From: Kushneria marisflavi
GTDB lineage: Bacteria; Pseudomonadota; Gammaproteobacteria; Pseudomonadales; Halomonadaceae
Assembly: GCF_002157205.1 (NCBI RefSeq)
Contig: NZ_CP021358.1
Span: forward strand, 3,038,001 to 3,102,000
DNA: 64,000 bases
Direction of reading: 5' to 3'
Each line of letters begins with the position of its first letter. Position 1 is the stretch's first letter. This document shows, in pieces, positions 34,880 through 42,062 of this stretch. The notes under the pieces were generated by a model. That model had not been told where the DNA came from, did no database searches, and worked only from the letters and a program-made list of their open reading frames with translations. The translations under genes were made by a program, and so were the position numbers.

Positions 34880-36724
34880 TTAATCCGGCTCACGAAGGTG
34901 GTACAGCCATATTGCCCGCTTATTCACCTTCACTTTTTTAGCACGCCCGCGGCCACTGCGATCCGCCAGCCAACCGGCTTGCTCTACAGCTTGATTAATT
35001 CGAGCTATCTCAAAGCCGGGAACAGCGCGTTTCAATCCCTCGGAAGTAAAGAGCCATATTTTTCCCTGGGGGCTGTCTTTCCACCAGCCAGCGCGGTCAC
35101 GAACATTGGCACTGTTGTCAGTAAGCTCTGAAAACATGCTGTCGCCATGTCGAGTCAGGAAATCGCTCAGATGCTCGAGAATGCGATTGTCCTCAGACTG
35201 ACCCTTTCCACGCTCCTGACGCCATCGCTCAAACAACTGCACCATGTTTTTGGTTGGCTCACCCTCTGGCATATCAAAAATGCCAAAGCTGATGGCCAGC
35301 TCACCAGCCAGAGCTACTATGGCAAACCGTTCAGCCGCTCGCTCTTCCTGTCCTGAAAGCGCCTGAAATTGTTCTGTTAGGTTCGCCAGCATTTCAGGCA
35401 ACTGATCGATCCTGTCCGAGTCGATAAGCTGCTCAACGAACCTTGGCCCGGCATGACCGTAGTGGCTTGAAGCTGACTTCTGTATGGCGTTTGAAAACGA
35501 CTTGCCACTCTCTATTCCATGCAGGTTATCCCAGGCGCCAAAGACGTGGTGTGCAGAAATATCGAGCAATCTTATTTCCTGACCAGCCCGCGCCTGTCCT
35601 CCGGATGCCTGCATCTGGCTGTTCAAACCTGTCTCGCCTGAAGACAAAACCATGACGCGCCATTGCTTTGTTGCTCTGGCCATGCCCGTTTTAGTGGCGC
35701 GCGCCTTGCCTACGCCATTAGCCAATGAGTAGACGATATTTCCGATCTCTCTTGGCAAAGCCTCGCCTATTTCATCCAGTGCAAGCAGTGTGTCGTTACG
35801 TCGGCCGGCTACGCCTTCAAGACCGTTGGCAGTGGCACACCAGGTTCGGACAAACCTTTCCGGTTTTCCCCATACTGATGCAGCGGCCATCAGACCTGTG
35901 GTCTTGCCGGTGGAGCTGTCCCCTTTTAAATGGAAACCGCCGCCATGACGTTGTAAATGGCTCAACAGCGGGCCCGCCAGCGCTGCGCATATCGAAAGCA
36001 TCAGTATCGGGTTGCCTGCGCAGTAGTTGCCGATCTCGGCTTTCCATTTTGCGTATGTCCCCGCCTGGCCATAATCGTCAGCGTTTGCGGTTTCGCTTTG
36101 AAAAATAACATCACCTGAACCGATATTGCGGCTTGGCATCACGAATAGTTGAGGCGATTGCCAGCCCGTGGAGGTGGCCGCTATTACCTCACGCTTCGGT
36201 TTATGGTCTTGCAGATATTGATTCAGTAAACGATGGGAAACCGTGCTGATTTCGAGTCCGAGGCCGAGCAGTTCGGCTCGTAAGATCTCCCCTGATCCAG
36301 CCATTAGGCTCATGGGCATGGACCATTGCCGCCATCGGCCAAGACTGTTGCGGAAATGAAGAAGTCTTCCAAAATCCGCGCCTTCACATGATGTTATGGC
36401 CTCCACGTATAAGGGAGAACAGACCAGTTGATCAAAGGGCTGTCCCTTTTTTATACCGTGAAACCACACGCCCGGGCTTAATATTCTCCCGTCACATTGA
36501 AATGGCTCTTCACGCACGCTGAAGTATGGCCGTTCAGGGGTTCCGCTGGTTCCGTCCTCCTGGTGGCATACGGAACCAGGAGGAGCCTGACCATCACTGG
36601 TGGTTCCATCAGTTCCAGAGGTTCCGTCGAGTTTTTCAGGGGGACGATAATTGCCATTAAAATATCTGCCGATAGCATCATTACCTTCCGCCTGGTACAG
36701 GTCTGACCAGTCCTTATGCGACAT
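34880..36724 (-). CDS. DUF927 domain protein (replication helicase/primase-like)
   Basis: This 614-residue protein has a DUF927 P-loop domain, common in replication modules of integrated elements and phages. Residues about 270-480 contain the ATPase: Walker A GDSSTGKTTGLMAA and Walker B LLALDEIGEAL, followed by KQWRVMVLSSGE. The N-terminal part has a Thr/Gly-rich stretch (GTSGTDGTTSDG and DGTSGTPERP) that is encoded by the 9-bp CGGAACC-type repeats. I chose ATG 36724 (MSHKDWSDLYQAEGN). The open frame extends upstream to 36850 but overlaps the Toprim gene. The start lies 11 bases inside the end of the Toprim gene, so the pair is translationally coupled. Probable role: initiation or unwinding for element replication. 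Confidence 0.85.
   Translation of the reverse strand: MSHKDWSDLYQAEGNDAIGRYFNGNYRPPEKLDGTSGTDGTTSDGQAPPGSVCHQEDGTSGTPERPYFSVREEPFQCDGRILSPGVWFHGIKKGQPFDQLVCSPLYVEAITSCEGADFGRLLHFRNSLGRWRQWSMPMSLMAGSGEILRAELLGLGLEISTVSHRLLNQYLQDHKPKREVIAATSTGWQSPQLFVMPSRNIGSGDVIFQSETANADDYGQAGTYAKWKAEIGNYCAGNPILMLSICAALAGPLLSHLQRHGGGFHLKGDSSTGKTTGLMAAASVWGKPERFVRTWCATANGLEGVAGRRNDTLLALDEIGEALPREIGNIVYSLANGVGKARATKTGMARATKQWRVMVLSSGETGLNSQMQASGGQARAGQEIRLLDISAHHVFGAWDNLHGIESGKSFSNAIQKSASSHYGHAGPRFVEQLIDSDRIDQLPEMLANLTEQFQALSGQEERAAERFAIVALAGELAISFGIFDMPEGEPTKNMVQLFERWRQERGKGQSEDNRILEHLSDFLTRHGDSMFSELTDNSANVRDRAGWWKDSPQGKIWLFTSEGLKRAVPGFEIARINQAVEQAGWLADRSGRGRAKKVKVNKRAIWLYHLREPD
36539..36626. repeat. 9-bp-periodic GGTTCC motifs inside the DUF927 gene
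   Basis: On the + strand GGTTCCG begins at 36539 and 36548; CGGAACC lies at 36571; GGTTCCA, AGTTCCA and GGTTCCG begin at 36602, 36611 and 36620. Spacing inside each cluster is exactly 9 bases, i.e. three codons. In the protein this gives Gly-Thr-X repeats. The same motif and period occur in the non-coding region after the gene (34776-34862), so the DNA motif rather than the peptide may be under selection. Confidence 0.6.
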
Positions 36725-37265
36725 GGGATACCTCCCCTGGCACGATCCAGCGGCGGCCGGTCGCTTTGGCTGCTCTGATACCGGGTGCGTCGTTATCAGC
36801 TGCAACGACAATATGAGAACGTCCAAACCAGGTGAACAGTGGATCAGCAATCGACTTCAGATTGTTTTCACCAACGCCACACGCCACCGGAAGTCCCGTC
36901 GCGGTATGAATGCGATAGCCGTCTGCAAGGCCTGCACAGACGATCAGGCTTCCTTGAAGCGTCAGCCTGTCCCGCCAACTGAAACCAAAGGGAGTAAAGC
37001 TGCCTTTTACTCTTCCTCTATAGGTAACTTTCTTTGTGCCATCCGGCCAGATTCTTTCGAATCCTTGATGTTCTCCAACCAGGTTGATTAACTCTCGGTA
37101 AAGAATCGACCCCTGTATCTTGATACAAGCATTGGCATGAGCCTGCAGTTCTGAAAGTGAAATACCTTTTTTGGTAAGATACTTATGGGTATAATTAATA
37201 TTGATATTTTGCGTTGTAATTGCCTGCCTCCTTTCGGAGGCGGGCATTTTTTTTGGTGTCTTCAT
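36714..37265 (-). CDS. small Toprim-domain protein (primase-like), atypical active site
   Basis: This 183-residue protein lies directly upstream of, and overlapping, the DUF927 gene. The C-terminal half is Toprim-like: LIVCAGLADGYRIHTATG, then HIVVAADNDAPGIRAA with the metal-binding DND. The usual catalytic Glu of the first motif (EG) is replaced by Ala (CAG), so the polymerising chemistry may be lost or supplied otherwise. The N-terminal half resembles the linker region of phage and plasmid primases (TYRGRVKGSFTPFGF). A stable hairpin lies in its first codons (37222-37245). In P4-like elements a primase and helicase act together at the origin, and this gene pair fits that pattern. Confidence 0.75.
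   Translation of the reverse strand: MKTPKKMPASERRQAITTQNININYTHKYLTKKGISLSELQAHANACIKIQGSILYRELINLVGEHQGFERIWPDGTKKVTYRGRVKGSFTPFGFSWRDRLTLQGSLIVCAGLADGYRIHTATGLPVACGVGENNLKSIADPLFTWFGRSHIVVAADNDAPGIRAAKATGRRWIVPGEVSHVA
37222..37254 (+). terminator. terminator-like hairpin over the Toprim gene start
   Basis: A 10-bp stem (GCCTGCCTCC / GGAGGCGGGC, one T-G wobble) with loop TTTC is followed by A and eight T's on the + strand. It overlaps codons 5-15 of the leftward Toprim gene. It could stop rightward transcription into alpA. In the leftward mRNA it may mask an internal AAGGAGG. Confidence 0.6.
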
Positions 37266-37332
37266 GCTGCTTTTCCTGATGGAATGAGCTGATGTTGCGA
37301 TTGCTTTAAGAGTTCGCAGACAAATATCGAGC

Positions 37333-37524
37333 TTACGAGGCTTCTCTCGATTTCATTTGCCACTCAATCCATTCATCGATTTCCCTTACAAGCCATCCAA
37401 CTGCCTTTCCTCCCAATGGGATGGGCTTCGGGAAATTATCCTCCGATATACGAAGGTAAATAGTGCTGCGGGCGAGGCCCGTATAAGCCATGACGTCTGG
37501 AAGTCGAAGTATCCTGTTGGTCAT
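37333..37524 (-). CDS. AlpA-family DNA-binding regulator
   Basis: This is a 63-residue AlpA/excisionase-like protein. It is a MerR-type winged helix: ILRLPDVMAYTGLARSTIYLRI, then FPKPIPLGGKAVGWLVREIDEWI. Start ATG 37524 has AAGGAGAG upstream; the frame opens earlier at 37557 without support. AlpA proteins of P4-like elements switch on integrase or act as excision factors. This one sits at the end opposite to the integrase, upstream of the replication genes and on the same strand, so it probably controls the DUF927/Toprim operon. Confidence 0.9.
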   Translation of the reverse strand: MTNRILRLPDVMAYTGLARSTIYLRISEDNFPKPIPLGGKAVGWLVREIDEWIEWQMKSREAS

Positions 37525-37589
37525 GTAGTGCTCTCCTTGGGTGTCGTTGGAAGACACAAGAAGCTTTAAACATTTTGATGATTGTGAAA

Positions 37590-37633
37590 ATAGCTTCTGC
37601 CGGCAGCATATAGCCGCTGCCGGCAGAAGCTAT
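37590..37633. repeat. perfect 18-bp inverted repeat upstream of alpA
   Basis: Two 18-base arms (ATAGCTTCTGCCGGCAGC and its exact complement) flank an 8-base loop (ATATAGCC). It lies 66 bases upstream of the alpA start and 196 bases beyond the stop of the next gene. On the minus strand the arm is followed by TTTTC, so a terminator for that gene is possible. A protein-binding or origin role is equally possible. The surrounding DNA to 37829 is AT-rich and has no gene. Confidence 0.75.
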
Positions 37634-37829
37634 AAATACATGGCTCGATACGAAGGGCAAAGATATAATTTTTAAGAAATTTTAGATTTTATGCATATTT
37701 TCATGCGAGTATATGCAGCAGCTATAGCTAATCAATAGTAGGCGCGGCTTTCGGCGTGCCTGACCTGGCTGTTAGGTTGGTCCGTTTTGGAAAAAGACCG
37801 TTAATTGAAAAACTTATGTGTGCTTGGGA

Positions 37830-38588
37830 TCAGTTGGATGGTTTTGGCTGGCCATTCAAATACTTTTGAGCAACTTGCACAGTAACTCCAAATGCTTCAT
37901 GTTTTGCCTTGGCGCATGCAACTTTTGTTGGGTATTCACCGCTTTTCCATATATCGATTAGTTCTTCTTTTTTCGTACGTCTTCCGTTTGGCCCACCATA
38001 TCGAGCGTCATGTCCTTTGTGTGACATTTCCTGCCAGATACATTTTTGTATTTCTGATGAAGCTGAAAGGGTTCGAGAAGAAGGCATGCTTTTAATTTCG
38101 AACTCTTTCTGCTCTATAGTTTCAATGTGTTCTAAAAAGAAAAGCGTGTCGTCCTGTAACGATTCGGAATCTGATGCGCCTTCGTCTGAAACAGCATAAA
38201 AAGTCCTTACATCAAGCAAGCTGCTTTCTTTGATTTTAGCTTGTATAAACCCGTCCGCTGATGAGCCCAATCGCTGCGCCCAGCGATCTCGTAAAATCTT
38301 GGCATTTATAAAACGATGCTTGGGTTGAAACCGTTCGAGTTCAAAACGATCGAACCAGCATCCTTCAAGTAAGTGAAAATAGTCACGGGGATCATCTTCT
38401 AAAAAATAAAAGCGGGGAGGGGGAGTCAGCTCATTGGCAGAACTGTATGCCGCAATTCCTTCATCTTCCGGCCCCAACTTGACCCAACCGGCTAAATCTT
38501 CATTAGTGGCTTCACATCGCTCTGCAAGAAGCTTGAAAGCAGCGGGATAGGAGATATATCTGCCTACTGAAGCAATGTCATTGCTCAT
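37830..38588 (-). CDS. hypothetical protein of the island right arm
   Basis: This is a 252-residue protein I do not recognise. It has no signal peptide or membrane segment. It begins MSNDIASVGRYISYPAAFKLLAERCEA; a central part is rich in acidic and aromatic residues (FYFLEDDPRDYFHLLEGCWFD). The C-terminal 60 residues (RRTKKEELIDIWKSGEYPTK, then ACAKAKHEAFGVTVQVAQKYLNG) look like a small helical DNA-binding segment. That C-terminal pattern occurs in phage-type proteins. The codon use is more AT-rich than the chromosome. It lies upstream of alpA on the same strand. Function unknown. Confidence 0.7.
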   Translation of the reverse strand: MSNDIASVGRYISYPAAFKLLAERCEATNEDLAGWVKLGPEDEGIAAYSSANELTPPPRFYFLEDDPRDYFHLLEGCWFDRFELERFQPKHRFINAKILRDRWAQRLGSSADGFIQAKIKESSLLDVRTFYAVSDEGASDSESLQDDTLFFLEHIETIEQKEFEIKSMPSSRTLSASSEIQKCIWQEMSHKGHDARYGGPNGRRTKKEELIDIWKSGEYPTKVACAKAKHEAFGVTVQVAQKYLNGQPKPSN

Positions 38589-39078
38589 GAGATGTCCTCT
38601 TCGATCTGATCAGGGAATGCAAGCAGAACGGTGGCCGCACTGCTCCTACACGCCAAGGCTCATGACTTTGTCAGAGGTCGGCTGGCATATACCTTCAAGC
38701 ATTGAGTGATCTAGAGGACGTCCTGCGCTCGTTGAGATCTGCTACGCATCGGTCATGGATGGCATGCCACTAAGGGCAAGAAAAAGCAGACCCGAATTGA
38801 CTCATCACTGAAGTTTTATGAAGTGGCCAAGTCCGTTTTTCTAAACGCCACTGGACCTCAGTGTGCCTGAACAGAATGAACGAATCGAGAGCGTATTCTT
38901 GCTTTTGGGGTGCGCGTTCTGCCGGTCAAGCTCTGAGCGTACCGTTGCCGTTATTAAATGCCGTGCGTGGCTTTAAGGGACTATCAAGGCAGAAGGTTGT
39001 AGCTGGTAGCTTGTAGATGAGGCATTTTAACGGCGCTTGTCTTATAGCTGGCCTGACTTTTCTGATGGAGGATACTGC
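38589..39078. other. 490-base gap in the island right arm
   Basis: No gene is supported here. One stretch (about 38735-38866, +) reads GHGWHATKGKKKQTRIDSSL and on to a stop without a start codon, which could be the relic of a lost gene. I see no repeat or hairpin of note. It probably contains the promoter for the leftward 252-residue protein gene. Confidence 0.4.
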
Positions 39079-39330
39079 ATGGCTTCTAATCGCTCTTATC
39101 CCTTGCCGGAAATACCGGACGATGGAAAAACCCCGGAGGGGTACCTTCCCCTTCCTATATACATAAGTTATGCAACGCCTCGATGGCCGGAAGCTAAAAT
39201 TACCGAAGATCCAACGCTTGATGATTGTGCTTTGAGCTACACCAAAAGCTTGAAATGGTGGCCACAGGAACGCTTGGGGCTGTTTCAGCGATTGAAAAAG
39301 GGGATGCGATGCTTCGCGAGAAGAAAATGA
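39079..39330 (+). CDS. small hypothetical protein
   Basis: This 83-codon frame has a good GGAGG seven bases before its ATG. The product starts MASNRSYPLPEIPDDGKTPE, continues GYLPLPIYISYATPRWPEAK, and ends in a basic tail (RLKKGMRCFARRK). No family is recognised, and no membrane segment is present. It is the last possible gene before the integrase-type repeat and attR, and may be expressed or a decayed fragment. The ribosome binding site is the main reason for listing it. Confidence 0.45.
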   Translation: MASNRSYPLPEIPDDGKTPEGYLPLPIYISYATPRWPEAKITEDPTLDDCALSYTKSLKWWPQERLGLFQRLKKGMRCFARRK

Positions 39331-39415
39331 ACCGCAGCAGTATGAGCGTTCTTGTTCGAAATCTCGTAGGGCTTGGCAGAGCAGTATTCTCAATTACTGA
39401 ATCCAGTAATGGAGT

Positions 39416-39440
39416 TTGTTGGGGGCGCTGTTGGGGGCGA
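39416..39440 (+). repeat. right copy of the 25-bp tandem motif (candidate integrase arm site)
   Basis: This is identical to 11512-11536 and in the same orientation. It contains two tandem TGTTGGGGGCG units and lies 84 bases inside the 17-bp core identity at attR. A matched pair near both ends supports a role in integrase binding. Confidence 0.7.
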
Positions 39441-39496
39441 GAAGCTTTGTGAGAGCCTTAAAATCGAAAGCTAAGTAGATAAGTATTTGATTTGAC

Positions 39497-39541
39497 TGGT
39501 GCCCCCACCAGGATTCGAACCTGGGACCTTCCCCTTAGGAG
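39497..39541 (-). repeat. attR: island-borne 3' half of tRNA-Arg(CCT)
   Basis: These 45 bases form the 3' half of the intact tRNA gene and match attL at 41 positions. The four differences lie in the T stem, the acceptor stem and the discriminator base. They indicate that this half was supplied by the island, not by the original host gene. Confidence 0.88.
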
Positions 39542-39573
39542 GGGGACGCTCTATCCAGCTGAGCTACGGGGGC
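39497..39573 (-). tRNA. tRNA-Arg (anticodon CCT)
   Basis: The 77-nt cloverleaf reads leftward. The acceptor stem is GCCCCCG with TGGGGGC; the D arm contains AGCTCAGCTGGATAGAGC; the anticodon loop CTCCTAA has CCT, which reads AGG. The T arm is CCAGG-TTCGAAT-CCTGG, and CCA is encoded. The last acceptor pair (7-66) is a G-U wobble because the 3' half comes from the island. The gene remains intact and is the integration site of the element. Confidence 0.95.
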
Positions 39574-39647
39574 GAAGCGGGCGCCATTATAGGGATTTCA
39601 CGCGTATAGTGAAACCCTGACGCATTAACGCCGCCCATCGAGTTCGC

Positions 39648-40418
39648 ATGAAAGAACGCATCACGACAGATCGCCACTTCAACGGCATGGCCGAGAAGTT
39701 CGAACACGCCCTGTATAACCACTCTCGCGGACGGCTGCGCCTGTCACTGCTGACGCGGGCCATTGAAGCATCCATTCCGCTATGCGGACAGCCGCTGGTT
39801 GATGTCGGCGCAGGGCTGGGGCAAATGGCGCACTGGGCTGCACAAAAGGGCCACCCGGTCACGCTGCTGGAGCCGGCCGAGGATATGCTTGCCGCGGCAC
39901 GCGAGCGTCTGGAGGGGCATGACGCCCGCTTTTATCAGTGCGATCTGCAGAAACTGTCCGAGGTGGCGCCCGGGCCATGGCCTTTGATGTTCTGCCATGC
40001 GGTGCTGGAGTGGCTGATTGACCCCGAAGCAGCGGTTCATCGACTGGGCGAACAGCTGGCACCTGATGGCTGGCTATCCCTAATGGTGTTCAATGAGGAT
40101 GCGCTGCGCTTTTCCAACGTGGTGAAGGGCAACCTGCAAAAGGTACTTGATGACCAGCTGGCAGGCTTTGGTAAACGCAAGCGTCTGACGCCGATTTCCC
40201 CGCTGCGCCATGATGACGTGGTGCGCTGGCTGAGTGAGGCGGGGCTGGAGGTTCGGGCCGTGACCGGCATTCGCGTGTTCCATGATTATCTGCGCGAGCG
40301 CGACCCGGACGAGGCCACGCTGGAACGGCTGTTTGAACTCGAGCATCGCTATTGCCGGCAGGAACCCTACTGGCGCCTGGGGCGCTATCTTCATTACAGC
40401 GTTTATCGTCCGAGCTGA
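39648..40418 (+). CDS. cmoM: tRNA 5-carboxymethoxyuridine methyltransferase CmoM (SmtA)
   Basis: This 256-residue SAM-dependent enzyme methylates cmo5U34 of certain tRNAs to mcmo5U34, the last step after CmoA and CmoB. SAM motif I is LVDVGAGLGQMAHWAA near residue 50. The CmoM-type stretches HAVLEWLIDPEAA, GKRKRLTPISPL and VFHDYLRERD, then LEHRYCRQEPYWRLGRY, match the E. coli protein as I remember it. The genes cmoA and cmoB are 12 kb away in the same window. It faces away from the tRNA-Arg gene. The start has only a short GAG upstream, but the N-terminus (RHFNGMAEKFE) fits the family. Confidence 0.92.
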   Translation: MKERITTDRHFNGMAEKFEHALYNHSRGRLRLSLLTRAIEASIPLCGQPLVDVGAGLGQMAHWAAQKGHPVTLLEPAEDMLAAARERLEGHDARFYQCDLQKLSEVAPGPWPLMFCHAVLEWLIDPEAAVHRLGEQLAPDGWLSLMVFNEDALRFSNVVKGNLQKVLDDQLAGFGKRKRLTPISPLRHDDVVRWLSEAGLEVRAVTGIRVFHDYLRERDPDEATLERLFELEHRYCRQEPYWRLGRYLHYSVYRPS

Positions 40419-40530
40419 TATTCTTCACCTCATCGCAGGGGTGTTTCCGGGCTTGCTCGGAGATATACCGTTATCTTTACGGCCATGTCACAGGACAGGC
40501 CAGTCATTATTTGAGTAAAGCAGGGGATTC

Positions 40531-41505
40531 ATGAGTTTTTCCACGCCCATGGGGCAGTTACTGGACCGACAGTCACCCGCGATCAGAGAAGGGGAATGGC
40601 TGATTGCCCCGCCGCTGGATGAAGGGCTTTTAAGCGGCGCGAAACACCGCATCTGGAGTCTGGATCACTTGATCGCCGAGGTGTGGCGCAAGCATGGTCA
40701 TGAGGTCGTCGAAGGGCTGACACCGCCGGAAAGCATGACGGCGGCACTGCTGTTCTGGCCCAAGACGATGGACCTGGGTCGCTGGTGGCTGGATCAGCTC
40801 AATGCGCACTGCGATGTGGGCAGCACACTGCGCATCGTCGGCGAGCATCACGGCGGTGGCAAGCGGGTGCCGGGTGAGCTAAAGGCACGCGGCATGACGC
40901 ATCAGCGTCTGGATAACGCGCGGCGCTGCTCGCTGTATGAAGCGGCCACCATCGCCGGTGAAGCGGGCGATCACTGGTCCACGTTCGAGGCGCTGGATCT
41001 TACGCTGGTCAGTCATCCGGGCATTTTCGGCCACGGCCGGCTGGATGACGGCACCCGCATGCTGCTGGATGTTTTGCCCGTGAGTGAGGGACGCGTGCTG
41101 GATGCCGGCTGTGGCGATGGTGTCATCAGTGCCTGGCTGGCACGCCAGGGCGCAGACGTCACGGCCGTAGACATCAATCACTTGGCACTTGAAGCCACGC
41201 GCCGAACGCTTGAAGCCAATGACCTGAAAGGCGACGTGCTTGCCAGTGATATGCTGGACGCCGTTGAGGGTCCCTTTGACGCCATCATCAGCAATCCGGC
41301 CTTCCATCAGGAGCGCCATGTCTCGATCGATCCGGCTCGCAAGTTGATCGAGCAGGCCAGCAAAAAGCTGACCCCCAAGGGGGCGCTGTATATCGTGGCC
41401 AACAGCTTTTTGCCCTATATGGGCCTGATGAAAAAACACTTCGGCCGCGTCGATGTGCTGGCGGAAAGCAGCCGCTTTCGGGTTTATCGCTGTAGCCGGC
41501 GTTAA
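40531..41505 (+). CDS. rsmC: 16S rRNA m2G1207 methyltransferase RsmC-like
   Basis: This 324-residue protein has the two-lobed RsmC form: a degenerate N-terminal methyltransferase domain, then the catalytic one. SAM motif I is VLDAGCGDGVISAWLA near 190. The catalytic motif is SNPAFHQE near 253, where most RsmC proteins have NPPF; the second Pro is replaced by Ala. The C-terminal IVANSFLPYMGLMKKHFG and the RFRVYRCSR end match RsmC. An AGGGG precedes the ATG. The target is G1207 in helix 34 of the small-subunit rRNA. Substrate assignment by family; the substitution makes activity slightly less certain. Confidence 0.87.
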   Translation: MSFSTPMGQLLDRQSPAIREGEWLIAPPLDEGLLSGAKHRIWSLDHLIAEVWRKHGHEVVEGLTPPESMTAALLFWPKTMDLGRWWLDQLNAHCDVGSTLRIVGEHHGGGKRVPGELKARGMTHQRLDNARRCSLYEAATIAGEAGDHWSTFEALDLTLVSHPGIFGHGRLDDGTRMLLDVLPVSEGRVLDAGCGDGVISAWLARQGADVTAVDINHLALEATRRTLEANDLKGDVLASDMLDAVEGPFDAIISNPAFHQERHVSIDPARKLIEQASKKLTPKGALYIVANSFLPYMGLMKKHFGRVDVLAESSRFRVYRCSRR

Positions 41506-41543
41506 GAGCCTGGCGCCGAGCAACGACTGTTTTTAACCAACAA

Positions 41544-42062
41544 TCAGCGCTCGGCGTAGGTGATGTCGGTAATGATGTAAGTGGTCTCGCCGCCCGGAGC
41601 GTCGACGGTGACTTCAGCGTCCAGCGGCTTGCCGAGCAGTGCCCGCGCCAGCGGGGCATCCACACTGATCCAGTGTTTTTTATTGTCGGTCTCGTCGGGA
41701 CCGACAATGCGGATGCGCATCTCTTCACCGTCGTCATCTTCCAGCGTCACCCAGGCACTGAAAAAAACCCGGTCGCGGTCGGCCGGCATACGGTCGACCA
41801 CGGTCAGGGCGTCGAGGCGCTTTTGCAGATAGGCGATCCGGGCAATGGTGCCGTTCAGGGCCTTCTTGTTATAGGTGTAGTCGGCGTTTTCGCTGCGATC
41901 CCCCTGGGCGGCGGCTTCTCCGGTCTTGCGGGACTGCTCCGGGCGTCGTACGCGCACCAGATGCTCGAGCAGGCTCTGCATCGAGGCGTAACCTTCCGGT
42001 GTGATCAGATCGGTCTTTTTCTCCTGGCGCGGATCCTTGGCGGGATCGCGCCAGCGAGTCAT
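41544..42062 (-). CDS. greB: transcription elongation factor GreB
   Basis: This 172-residue factor rescues backtracked RNA polymerase by promoting cleavage of the nascent RNA in the secondary channel. The N-terminal coiled coil carries the hallmark GDRSENADYTYNKKAL with the acidic tip residues. The C-terminal FKBP-like domain has SAWVTLEDDDGEEMRIRIVG, then PLARALLGKPLDAEVTV. The DDDGE and RIVGPDE features favour GreB over GreA. ATG 42062 has AAAGGA eight bases upstream; the earlier ATG at 42077 overlaps that site and adds five residues. It is convergent with rsmC and divergent from nudF. Confidence 0.93.
   Translation of the reverse strand: MTRWRDPAKDPRQEKKTDLITPEGYASMQSLLEHLVRVRRPEQSRKTGEAAAQGDRSENADYTYNKKALNGTIARIAYLQKRLDALTVVDRMPADRDRVFFSAWVTLEDDDGEEMRIRIVGPDETDNKKHWISVDAPLARALLGKPLDAEVTVDAPGGETTYIITDITYAER

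Larger units (their letters stand above)
11345..39541. mobile_element. 28-kb integrative defence island in tRNA-Arg(CCT)
   Basis: The element is bounded by direct repeats of the 3' half of tRNA-Arg(CCT). The last unbroken identity is 17 bp (GACCTTCCCCTTAGGAG at 11345-11361 and 39525-39541), which brackets the crossover. It carries a tyrosine integrase at the left end, AlpA and DUF927/Toprim genes at the right end, and a BREX defence operon in between. Identical 25-bp tandem motifs lie inside each end. Flanking genes on both sides are ordinary chromosomal genes. No transposase or conjugation gene is visible, so movement would rely on its own integrase or a helper. Confidence 0.9.

Noticed and set aside
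41512..41556. Terminator between rsmC and greB
   Set aside because: The CGCCGAGC/GCTCGGCG arms are 27 bases apart and one arm lies in the greB coding end, so it is not a convincing hairpin.
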